Assembly: GCA_014802385.1 (NCBI GenBank)
Contig: JAAVCJ010000025.1
Span: 190,853 to 226,424 of the forward strand
DNA: 35,572 nt
Reading direction: 5' to 3'
DNA from: Bacteroides sp.
GTDB taxonomy: Bacteria; Bacteroidota; Bacteroidia; Bacteroidales; Muribaculaceae
The notes under the pieces were generated by a model, which saw nothing but the letters and a program-made list of their open reading frames with translations, ran no database searches and had not been told where the DNA came from. This document shows positions 28,686-35,572 of this stretch, piece after piece (the stretch's first letter is position 1; each line of letters begins with the position of its first letter). The position numbers and the translations under genes are program-made.

Positions 28686-30365
28686 TCAATCGGGGAGCAA
28701 TTCTATCGAGTCAATCTCGATGATTGTTTTACCATCTTTACCTTGACTCTCTATCTGCAAATAAAAAGTGTCACTATTAAATGGCCAGCCTTGGGCATAC
28801 CAAGGTTTAGACGAGTCATACAAATCTTCCTGAATATTGACAACAGCACCATTAATCTTGAATATAATATCATACTCTGTCCACTTACATTCAAGATCTA
28901 TCCATCGATCAATCAGCTTGTCAACTGCGACAATGGATTGCTTTATATTTTTTAGGCTATCATTCATCTGCATCGTTGAGGCTCCGCAAGCAATTTCATT
29001 TGGACACCTTCCATCATACCTAAGCATAAACATTTCTCCACTATTGGGTACCTTTCCGAGATTTTCATGAGATGGTAATAGACGCACAGTTGCCCTACTG
29101 TCTAAAGCAGCCGATTTGATTTTCACTCGAGCTCTGACTGTTCCATACTTAAAGGCATGTATATTACGAGTATCAGCCTGCGCATTCCCTTTCAGAACCA
29201 TACGTTTTCCTTTAGATACCACACTTCCTGTAACATTCCAATCTCCGTCAAGTTTTTCAAATGTAAAGCTGGTTTTAAAATCAGGATTAGCACCCTCAAT
29301 CATACGCCTGCGGCGCTCTTGAACAAACCATGCAACCGTGTCGATAAATTCACGGTCGCGCATATCAGTCTTACGAGAAAAATGATACATTCCCGCACCA
29401 CCTTCATAATAAGCTAATGACGCGTTACGATATACTCCGTTTTTACGGAATGATGTCATGTATTTCAGACCTCGGTCTCGCAAACAGTTTTTTGAATCAA
29501 CTGATGCCGCAAGATCAAACTCCATCTCTAAACCCATATGGTGATTATACGCTAACTCACAGGCACGGTCGACGCGATTATCAGGGATACGCTTATTCCA
29601 AAAATAAGTAGGTTGTATATAAGCTGCGTCAAAACCAAATTGTTTCCATTCACTAAAACCTTGTGCTGTATAATAAGGAATCCAATAGAATAGCTTGCCC
29701 ATTGAATGAATATAATTACCAACAACAGTTGTAACCGGACGGCTTTGTAAAGCCTTCTCCGACATCCAATAGAATCCCGACAACTCAATATTATTTAAAT
29801 CAAGAGAATCAAATCTTGCTGTCAATTGGTCAATATACCACTTACAGGCTGCAACTCGATCTTCATCTTTAGCAAAATCTAGCTGGCGTCCATTCAGTTC
29901 TCCCCAATCTTTTTGCCCTAAAGGTGGCTCAGGAATAGCTATAACTACCTTATGTTTGAATGATGGAATACCAATTTTTTCAATCTCTTGCCCAATACAC
30001 TCGTCCAGGGCCTGAATACCCTTACCATCGGCAAAATGTCGGTCAGCAAGCCATATCCAATCCTCCTTCTTAGACAATGGTGCATCAAGACGTTTCTCAA
30101 ACGACACGCCTCGTCCACTATCAAATTCCAGAAAAAGAAATCCATCAAACAACCAATCACGATTGCCAAATCTATTTTCATGTACAACATAGGGGCGAAT
30201 CTGATCAACCGTAAAATCCATACGTTGAACTCCGCCTTGATAAATCAAAACCAGATCACGAATATCAGTTTTGAGATAATATCCGTCATCACTAAATTGT
30301 GCTACGCACTCACTTGCAGTAAAAATTGATAATGCAGCGAAAATTAACTTAAAATTATTTTTCAT
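28686..30365 (-). CDS. Secreted DUF4855-domain protein with C-terminal lectin/glycanase-like domain
   Basis: 559 residues. The signal peptide (MKNNFKLIFAALSIFTASECVA) is followed by a domain (about 30-340) resembling DUF4855, with DLVLIYQGGVQ, DWLFDGFLFLEFDSGRG, LSGFYWMSEKAL, KQFGFDAAYIQPTYFW and LGLEMEFDLA-type segments (here MGLEMEFDLA). These look like strand-ends of a TIM barrel with acidic residues, as in carbohydrate-active enzymes. The C-terminal 170 residues (FKYGTVRARVKIKSA...WIDLECKWTEYDIIFKINGAVV) look like a concanavalin-type sugar-binding or GH16-like fold. A glycan-acting surface or periplasmic protein is inferred. It is a single gene with no SusC/SusD pair or regulator nearby, and is more AT-rich than the core genes. 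Confidence 0.7.
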   Translation of the reverse strand: MKNNFKLIFAALSIFTASECVAQFSDDGYYLKTDIRDLVLIYQGGVQRMDFTVDQIRPYVVHENRFGNRDWLFDGFLFLEFDSGRGVSFEKRLDAPLSKKEDWIWLADRHFADGKGIQALDECIGQEIEKIGIPSFKHKVVIAIPEPPLGQKDWGELNGRQLDFAKDEDRVAACKWYIDQLTARFDSLDLNNIELSGFYWMSEKALQSRPVTTVVGNYIHSMGKLFYWIPYYTAQGFSEWKQFGFDAAYIQPTYFWNKRIPDNRVDRACELAYNHHMGLEMEFDLAASVDSKNCLRDRGLKYMTSFRKNGVYRNASLAYYEGGAGMYHFSRKTDMRDREFIDTVAWFVQERRRRMIEGANPDFKTSFTFEKLDGDWNVTGSVVSKGKRMVLKGNAQADTRNIHAFKYGTVRARVKIKSAALDSRATVRLLPSHENLGKVPNSGEMFMLRYDGRCPNEIACGASTMQMNDSLKNIKQSIVAVDKLIDRWIDLECKWTEYDIIFKINGAVVNIQEDLYDSSKPWYAQGWPFNSDTFYLQIESQGKDGKTIIEIDSIELLPD

Positions 30366-30417
30366 TGAGAGAGATATAAGAATATGATTGAATTTGCTAA
30401 AATAATCTCATACTTTA

Positions 30418-30425
30418 CAAAAGTA
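30418..30425 (-). promoter_or_regulatory. -7 promoter box for the DUF4855 gene (minus strand)
   Basis: On the minus strand TACTTTTG matches TAnnTTTG, 53 nt upstream of the start codon. No TTTG is found at the normal spacing. Confidence 0.45.
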
Positions 30426-30540
30426 CATTAGATATTTTCAATACGTTATCACATTAATATATCTTATGATTTGTTTTAATTTTATAACTAAGTCATATAT
30501 GAATATTTCAGCTGCAATAACTTATATAGTTACAGGTTAT

Positions 30541-30786
30541 TTAAGAATTATACTTGCTGGCATCGATTATCGTCAGACTCTTGATATCAACACCAAATTC
30601 TCGGGCTTTCGCCATTATGGCACGTGCAAGCTTTGGCTTCAATTCTTCAGGACAGTATCTGAAATAAGCTTCAGCTGCTCTCACATGTGCAGCATCAGGC
30701 ATAGGATATTCACGGCGCTCGGGAAGTCCATATACACTGTCAGGCAATTTTTCTCTTTCGGCTGTAGTTAATTTATCGTTACTCAT
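30541..30786 (-). CDS. Small conserved protein, DUF6582-like
   Basis: 81 residues, no signal peptide. The pattern LPDSVYGLPERREYPMPDAAHVRAAEAYFRYCPEE...KPKLARAIMAKAREFGVD matches a short domain (Leu-Pro-Asp-Ser...Leu-Pro...Arg-x-Tyr-Pro-x-Pro-Asp...His-Val/Ala-Arg-x-Ala) that I know from phage-associated and chromosomal proteins, often annotated as DUF6582. The function is unknown. No phage genes are adjacent, so this is a standalone chromosomal copy. A longer frame on the opposite strand over the same bases lacks any family pattern. Confidence 0.7.
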   Translation of the reverse strand: MSNDKLTTAEREKLPDSVYGLPERREYPMPDAAHVRAAEAYFRYCPEELKPKLARAIMAKAREFGVDIKSLTIIDASKYNS

Positions 30787-30846
30787 AATTATAAATGTTT
30801 GTTTCTTGTAAATTTAACATATAATACAACTTTTTGTTTCATAATA

Positions 30847-30878
30847 ATTGCATAATTAAATTTTATGTAATATTTTTG
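30847..30878 (+). promoter_or_regulatory. Promoter of the arginine operon
   Basis: ATTG (30847-30850), a 20-nt spacer and TATTTTTG (30871-30878) match the Bacteroidota pattern. The predicted start near 30885 leaves a leader of about 245 nt before the first gene. Confidence 0.75.
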
Positions 30879-30884
30879 CATGGA

Positions 30885-31128
30885 ATTTAAGAATAATGAC
30901 GACCATTAAATCAATAAATATTATCTCATCTTTCGTGTCGCGCGATACTTTGGCAGTATTGCGACGACGATAATGGTCGTGTCAACATCTCTATTATTTC
31001 CTGATACATACATCTATTAAACTTAACCCTGACAATTATCAGGGTCAATGTGTATTCTTTGAGACCAGGAAATTTCCCAAATCAATTAACATTACACTTT
31101 ATATCATTTATAAAACAAACATCAAGAA
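30885..31128 (+). ncRNA. Structured 5' leader of the arginine operon, unassigned
   Basis: The leader has no gene but two well-defined folded domains. Domain 1: ACGACCATTA (30899-30908) pairs perfectly with 30971-30980 and encloses GTCGC/GCGAC (30937-30941 with 30961-30965, extended by CGT/ACG) and ATACT/AGTAT (30945-30949 with 30955-30959) around a TTGGC loop. Domain 2: ATTTCCTG (30996-31003) pairs with CAGGAAAT (31066-31073), then ATACA/TGTAT (31004-31008 with 31051-31055), enclosing ACCCTGA/TCAGGGT (31026-31032 with 31039-31045). No terminator T-tract is visible, so control would be translational or by an RNA-binding factor. A riboswitch or other cis-regulatory element for arginine synthesis is a reasonable inference; I recognise no known motif. 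Confidence 0.55.
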
Positions 31129-31689
31129 ATGGATTGTTTAGTACGTGAAGCTACAGCCAACGATATCAAACACGCTGAGCACATTTGCGATCTTATTTAC
31201 GAATCGGCACTGCAACGCGGTACCGGCATAGCACGCCGCTCACCCGAATACATTGCTGAAAAGATGAATGGTGGCAAGGCTATTGTCGCACTTGACGGCG
31301 ATCGCCTTGTCGGCTTCAGCTACATCGAGAGTTGGGGGCATGGCGATTTCGTAGCAACCAGCGGTTTGATAGTCGATCCCGAATACCGCCATCAAGGTCT
31401 TGCTGAGAGAATTAAGCGCAATACCTTTGCATTGGCCCGACGCAAATTCCCTGATGCAAAACTATTCAGCATCACGACCTCATTGCCTGTTATGAAACTC
31501 AACACCCGACTCGGTTATGTCCCGGTAACCTTCTCCGAGCTCACTGATGATGAAGAGTTTTGGTCAGGTTGTAAAGGCTGCATAAACTATGATATTCTGC
31601 AACGTAACAACAATGTTCGTTGCATTTGCACCGGCATGCTGTTCGATCCTAAAGAACACACGACCGATAATAATATTGATAAACAATAA
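31129..31689 (+). CDS. GNAT-family N-acyltransferase at the head of the arginine operon
   Basis: 186 residues of the GNAT fold. The acyl-CoA site is seen in TSGLIVDPEYRHQGLAERIKRN (78-99) with the RxxGxA loop R87-H-Q-G-L-A92. The C-terminal third has KLNTRLGYVPVTFSEL and a Cys pair in SGCKGC. It is the first gene of the arg operon, 13 nt before argG. No argA- or argJ-type gene is visible in the window, so it is the natural candidate for the enzyme that acylates glutamate (acetyl- or succinyl-glutamate synthase). The position supports this; the substrate is not proven by the sequence. Confidence 0.8.
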   Translation: MDCLVREATANDIKHAEHICDLIYESALQRGTGIARRSPEYIAEKMNGGKAIVALDGDRLVGFSYIESWGHGDFVATSGLIVDPEYRHQGLAERIKRNTFALARRKFPDAKLFSITTSLPVMKLNTRLGYVPVTFSELTDDEEFWSGCKGCINYDILQRNNNVRCICTGMLFDPKEHTTDNNIDKQ

Positions 31690-31702
31690 AAATACCTGCA
31701 TT

Positions 31703-32902
31703 ATGAGCACTCCCCAAAAAGTTGTTTTAGCATATAGTGGCGGCCTTGACACATCATTTGCCGTCAAGTATCTCACTCAAGATTTAGGCTATGAGGTGCA
31801 TACAGCCCTTGCCAACACTGGAGGTTTCACCAAAGCCGAGTGTGAAGCCATCGGAGAGCGTGCCCTGCAATTAGGCGCCGCATCACATGTCACTCTTGAC
31901 ATCGAACAGGAATACTATAATAAATGTATCAAATACATGGTATTCGGTGACATACTGCGCAACGGCACATATCCTATCTCGGTGAGCAGTGAACGTACGT
32001 TCCAAGCTATCGCTATTATCGAATATGCCAAGAAAATAGGCGCTGATGCTGTGGCTCACGGTTCTACCGGTGCCGGTAACGATCAAGTTCGATTTGATCT
32101 TACATTTGCAATCCTTGCTCCCGAGATTGAGGTCATCACACCCACACGTGACATGACTCTCACACGCGAATATGAAATTGATTATCTCAAAAAACATGGT
32201 TATGAGGGAGACTTCAAACGTATGGAATATTCTATCAATAAAGGTTTGTGGGGCACGTCAATCGGTGGTAAAGAGACATTGAAATCAGAGCTCACACTCC
32301 CAGAGAGCGCATATCCATCACAAATTACCGAGCACGGAGAGGAGACTTTGAAAATCGGATTTGAAAATGGCGAGATTGTTAGCGTCAATGGCAAAAATTA
32401 CGCTGATAAGGTCGACGCTATTCGTGAAGTCGAGGCCATAGGCTCACGTTACGGCATAGGTCGTGACATGCACATTGGCGACACAATCATCGGAATCAAG
32501 GGTCGAGTTGGATTTGAGGCCGCAGCTGCCATGCTCATTATCGGTGCACATAAAATGCTCGAAAAGCACACGCTCACCAAGTGGCAACTCTATTGGAAAG
32601 ATCAGGTTGCAAACTGGTATGGTATGTTCCTGCATGAAGCGCAGTACCTCGAACCCGTCATGCGCGACATCGAGGCTATGCTCGACAGTTCACAACAACT
32701 CGTTACCGGTGAGGTTGAACTCACTTTGCGACCATACTGCTTCCAGTGTGTCGGCGTATCATCTCCCTACGACCTGATGAAAACCGATTTTGGCGAGTAT
32801 GGCGAAGTCAACAAGGCTTGGACAGCCGACGATGTCAAAGGATTTACCAAAATCATGGGTAACCAGATGAAGATTGCCTACATGAAACGTAACAAGAAAT
32901 GA
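31703..32902 (+). CDS. argG: Argininosuccinate synthase
   Basis: 399 residues from the ATG at 31703. Upstream in-frame codons lie inside the GNAT gene. The N-terminal ATP-pyrophosphatase loop AYSGGLDTS (10-18) is followed by the argininosuccinate-synthase landmarks AHGSTGAGNDQVRF (about 114-127) and EYSINKGLWGTS (about 177-188). It joins citrulline and aspartate with ATP. Its stop overlaps argC by four bases (ATGA, 32899-32902), so translation is coupled. Confidence 0.96.
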   Translation: MSTPQKVVLAYSGGLDTSFAVKYLTQDLGYEVHTALANTGGFTKAECEAIGERALQLGAASHVTLDIEQEYYNKCIKYMVFGDILRNGTYPISVSSERTFQAIAIIEYAKKIGADAVAHGSTGAGNDQVRFDLTFAILAPEIEVITPTRDMTLTREYEIDYLKKHGYEGDFKRMEYSINKGLWGTSIGGKETLKSELTLPESAYPSQITEHGEETLKIGFENGEIVSVNGKNYADKVDAIREVEAIGSRYGIGRDMHIGDTIIGIKGRVGFEAAAAMLIIGAHKMLEKHTLTKWQLYWKDQVANWYGMFLHEAQYLEPVMRDIEAMLDSSQQLVTGEVELTLRPYCFQCVGVSSPYDLMKTDFGEYGEVNKAWTADDVKGFTKIMGNQMKIAYMKRNKK

Positions 32903-33867
32903 TTAACGTCGGCATAATAGGAGGCGCCGGCTATACTGCCGGTGAATTAATACGTATTCTCGTCAATCACCCCGAGGTTAACTTGGTGTGGATACACAGT
33001 AACAGCAACGCCGGACAGCCTATTACAGCTGTTCACTCAGGCCTTGTTGGTGATACTGATTTGAGTTTCATCGATACATATAACTTTGACAATATCGACG
33101 TTATGTTCCTGTGCTCAGGACACGGTGCAAGCACTAAGTTTCTTAATGAGCATACCGTTCCCGAGTCACTTCATATCGTTGACCTATCGCAGGATTTTCG
33201 CGATGAGACCAATAACTTTGTCTACGGCCTTCCCGAAGTAAATGCTGACCGTACAAAGGGGGCATTACGTGTTGCCAATCCGGGTTGCTTTGCCACGGCA
33301 ATACAGTTGGCGATACTACCGGCTGTAAAAGCAGGGTGCATTGATGGCGAAATTCATGTCACTGCTGTCACCGGTTCAACAGGTGCGGGAGTTAAACCTA
33401 CGTCAAAGACTCATTTCAGCTGGAGAACGGACAATATGTCGACCTACAAGGAATTTGAGCACCAGCATCTGCTTGAAATTGGCCGTACTATTAACTCGCT
33501 TACACCCGAAGGCACAGCGACTCCAGACGTTAACTTCGTCCCTGTGCGCGGTGACTTCGCCAGAGGAATCTTTGCATCGGTCTACTTTGACACCGAACTG
33601 ACCGCCGAACAATTAATAGCATTGTACAAATCGTTTTATAGCGACGCCACGTTTACACATGTTGTTGATTTTGACCTTGACCTGAAGCAAGTTGTCAATA
33701 CAAACAAGGCATTGATAAGCGTGACCAAACATGGTCGCAAGGCTCACATTGTCAGCGTTATCGACAATCTGCTCAAAGGCGCTTCAGGCCAGGCAGTCCA
33801 AAACATGAATCTGATGTTCAATCTCGACCAGGCCTGCGGTCTTAGACTCAAGGCCTCCGGCTTTTAG
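32899..33867 (+). CDS. argC: N-acyl-gamma-glutamyl-phosphate reductase
   Basis: 322 residues. The N-terminal NADP-binding fold starts VGIIGGAGYTAGELIRIL (4-21). The catalytic Cys is C130 in RVANPGCFATAIQL, and the His region GDFARGIFASVY lies further on. It reduces the acylated gamma-glutamyl phosphate to the semialdehyde. Length and spacing fit the type 1 family. In this organism the acyl group may be succinyl instead of acetyl, judging from the ArgF' in the same operon. Confidence 0.95.
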   Translation: MINVGIIGGAGYTAGELIRILVNHPEVNLVWIHSNSNAGQPITAVHSGLVGDTDLSFIDTYNFDNIDVMFLCSGHGASTKFLNEHTVPESLHIVDLSQDFRDETNNFVYGLPEVNADRTKGALRVANPGCFATAIQLAILPAVKAGCIDGEIHVTAVTGSTGAGVKPTSKTHFSWRTDNMSTYKEFEHQHLLEIGRTINSLTPEGTATPDVNFVPVRGDFARGIFASVYFDTELTAEQLIALYKSFYSDATFTHVVDFDLDLKQVVNTNKALISVTKHGRKAHIVSVIDNLLKGASGQAVQNMNLMFNLDQACGLRLKASGF

Positions 33868-33894
33868 ATACAAACAACACTAAAACTTTTTGAC

Positions 33895-35010
33895 ATGAAT
33901 TGCTTTGATGTATATAGTTTATACGAAATAGAGCCGGTTAAAGGCGTGGGCTCATATGTGTTCGACGCCGATGGAAACAGCTATCTTGATCTTTATGGCG
34001 GTCATGCTGTGATTTCCATAGGTCATGCTCACCCTCGGTATGTCGAGGCCATATCCAATCAGGTCGCCAAACTTGGCTTCTACTCCAACTCGGTGCTTAA
34101 TTCACTTCAGCAGCAACTCGCCGAGAAATTAGGTAAATTATCGGGTTATAGCGACTACAGCCTGTTTTTGTGTAATTCAGGTGCCGAGGCCAATGAAAAT
34201 GCTGTAAAGCTCGCATCATTCGTGACCGGTCGTGACCGCATACTTGCATTCGCCAAGTCATTTCATGGACGCACGTCAGGTGCAGTCGCACTCACTGACA
34301 ACCCGCGCATCGTGTCACCTTTCAACTCCACCGATAAGGTTACTTTTGTGCCGCTTAACGATATCGAAGCCGTCGAAAAAGAACTATCGACCCAACAGTA
34401 TGCCGCCGTTATTATCGAGGGCATACAGGGTGTTGCAGGAATTTACATGCCCGATGATGATTTTCTTGTAAAGTTACGTGAACTGACACTTAAATACGGT
34501 ACCAAGTTAATTCTTGATGAGGTGCAGTCTGGTTACGGTCGTACAGGTCGTTTCTTTGCCCATCAATACTCGGGTATTCGTCCCGACATTATCTCTATGG
34601 CCAAGGGAATGGGCAACGGCTTCCCAGTTGGAGGTATCCTTATTGCACCCGATATCAAACCGATCAAGGGCATGCTCGGAACCACATTTGGTGGCAATCA
34701 TTTGGCATGCGCCGCTGCGATTGCCGTGCTTGATGTTATTGACAGCGAGAAACTCATTGAGAATGCGGCTGAAGTAGGACAATACGCAATCGAGCAATTA
34801 AATAAACTTGGCACACCGGTCAAGGAGGTTCGTGGCCGAGGCCTCATGATTGGTATTGAAATTGATGGTGACGCATCTGCCGCTCGTCGCAAACTCTTGT
34901 TTGACAACCATATCTTTACAGGCGGAGCCGGTGCCACAACAATACGACTACTGCCTGCTCTTAATGTCACCAAACAGCATATAGATCAATTTATTGAAGC
35001 TTTCAAATGA
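33895..35010 (+). CDS. argD: Acylornithine aminotransferase (acetyl- or succinyl-ornithine)
   Basis: 371 residues of the class III PLP aminotransferase fold. The phosphate-cup NSGAEANENAVKLA (94-107), the LILDEVQSGYGRTG strand (205-218) with the PLP-binding Asp, and the Schiff-base lysine K237 in SMAKGMGNGFPVGG are all clear. It transfers an amino group to the acylated glutamate semialdehyde. It lies 27 nt after argC. Its stop overlaps argF' by four bases (ATGA, 35007-35010). Confidence 0.95.
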   Translation: MNCFDVYSLYEIEPVKGVGSYVFDADGNSYLDLYGGHAVISIGHAHPRYVEAISNQVAKLGFYSNSVLNSLQQQLAEKLGKLSGYSDYSLFLCNSGAEANENAVKLASFVTGRDRILAFAKSFHGRTSGAVALTDNPRIVSPFNSTDKVTFVPLNDIEAVEKELSTQQYAAVIIEGIQGVAGIYMPDDDFLVKLRELTLKYGTKLILDEVQSGYGRTGRFFAHQYSGIRPDIISMAKGMGNGFPVGGILIAPDIKPIKGMLGTTFGGNHLACAAAIAVLDVIDSEKLIENAAEVGQYAIEQLNKLGTPVKEVRGRGLMIGIEIDGDASAARRKLLFDNHIFTGGAGATTIRLLPALNVTKQHIDQFIEAFK

Positions 35011-35572
35011 AAAAATTTACTACCGTAAACGATATAGGCCCTCTTGACAAGGCCGTTAAAGAGGCGCTTGAAGTCAAAGCCAACCGATTTGGCTACAGTG
35101 ACCTGGGGCGCAACCGCACACTGCTGATGGTTTTCTTCAACTCAAGCCTACGGACACGCCTCTCAACTCAGAAAGCAGCACTTAATCTCGGCATGAACGT
35201 TATTGTCCTCGATGTCAACCAAGGCGCTTGGAAGCTAGAGACCGAACGTGGTGTGATCATGGACGGAGACAAGGCCGAGCACATGCTCGAGGCAATCCCC
35301 GTCATGGGTTCCTACTGCGACATAATCGGAGTACGTTCCTTCGCCCGATTTGAAGACAAGAATGCCGACTATAATGAGGAGATTCTCAATCAGTTCATAA
35401 AATATTCGGGTCGCCCCGTATTCTCGATGGAGGCAGCTACACGTCACCCTCTGCAAAGCTTTGCCGACCTCATTACAATCGAGGAATACAAACAAACCAA
35501 GCGTCCAAAAGTGGTGTTGACATGGGCACCGCACCCCCGTGCATTACCTCAAGCGGTACCGAACTCGTTTGC
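35007..35572 (+). CDS. argF': N-acylornithine carbamoyltransferase ArgF', probably N-succinylornithine-specific (partial)
   Basis: 188 residues are present before the window ends. The carbamoyl-phosphate loop is FFNSSLRTRLSTQKA (43-57), the ArgF' form of the STRT motif. NQGAWKLETERGVIMDGDKAEH (71-92) and SMEAATRHPLQSFADL follow. The whole visible part closely resembles B. fragilis succinylornithine transcarbamylase. The residue that separates acetyl- from succinyl-ornithine specificity (Glu92 in Xanthomonas AOTC, Pro90 in B. fragilis SOTC) is Ala90 here. Ala is not the acetyl-specific Glu, so succinylornithine is the likely substrate. It would yield N-succinylcitrulline, which needs a deacylase not seen in the window. 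Confidence 0.93.
   Translation, partial: MKKFTTVNDIGPLDKAVKEALEVKANRFGYSDLGRNRTLLMVFFNSSLRTRLSTQKAALNLGMNVIVLDVNQGAWKLETERGVIMDGDKAEHMLEAIPVMGSYCDIIGVRSFARFEDKNADYNEEILNQFIKYSGRPVFSMEAATRHPLQSFADLITIEEYKQTKRPKVVLTWAPHPRALPQAVPNSF

Noticed and set aside
30466-30771. Plus-strand frame of 101 codons
   Set aside because: It is antisense to the DUF6582-like gene, which has a recognisable motif; this frame has none.

Overview
The window looks like the chromosome of a member of the Bacteroidales, probably close to Muribaculaceae or Bacteroides. The clues are repeated promoters of the Bacteroidota type (TTTG or TTG about 20 nt before TAnnTTTG), an ArgF'-type transcarbamylase closely resembling that of Bacteroides fragilis, the Bacteroidales order of thiamine genes, and many small secreted or outer-membrane proteins with no strong Shine-Dalgarno sequence. 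No species can be named from sequence alone.

Layout. 1-249: 3' end of an outer-membrane protein gene. 250-788: no gene, but a promoter, a large folded RNA and a T-tract. 789-2795: three envelope genes (secreted protein, beta-barrel, BamE-like protein), closed by a perfect terminator. 2901-7974: sppA and lpxK, then a purine nucleoside phosphorylase and thiL, then a terminator. 7992-14907: a TPP-riboswitch-led operon thiD-thiS-tenI/thiE-thiG-thiC-thiH-thiF, the thiE gene being a two-domain fusion. 14952-17193 (minus): agmatine-to-putrescine genes aguA and aguB behind a small acidic gene. 17322-17616: a small unknown gene with a palindrome in front. 17698-22430 (minus): htpG and clpC, with a terminator between them. 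22431-24463: an AT-rich insert of accessory character. It holds a promoter with a leader RNA able to form competing hairpins, two small secreted proteins, and a gene broken by two apparent +1 frameshifts. 24649-28665: gyrA and a secreted TPR protein, then a terminator. 28686-30786 (minus): a secreted DUF4855 protein and a small conserved gene. 30847-35572: a promoter, a long folded leader, then GNAT-argG-argC-argD-argF', tightly coupled and running off the window.

How the genes work together. Every dedicated step of anaerobic thiamine synthesis is present: ThiC and ThiD make the pyrimidine, ThiF, ThiS, ThiG and ThiH make the thiazole, ThiE joins them, and ThiL makes the cofactor that the riboswitch senses. 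AguA and AguB convert agmatine to putrescine. The arginine operon probably uses N-succinylated intermediates, because the residue that sets ArgF' specificity is Ala90.

The observations most worth following are two unassigned structured RNAs (about 330-682, and the arginine-operon leader at 30899-31073), the mutually exclusive hairpins at 22784-22901, a 12-bp long-range pairing downstream of the TPP aptamer, and active-site substitutions in the nucleoside phosphorylase and ArgF'.
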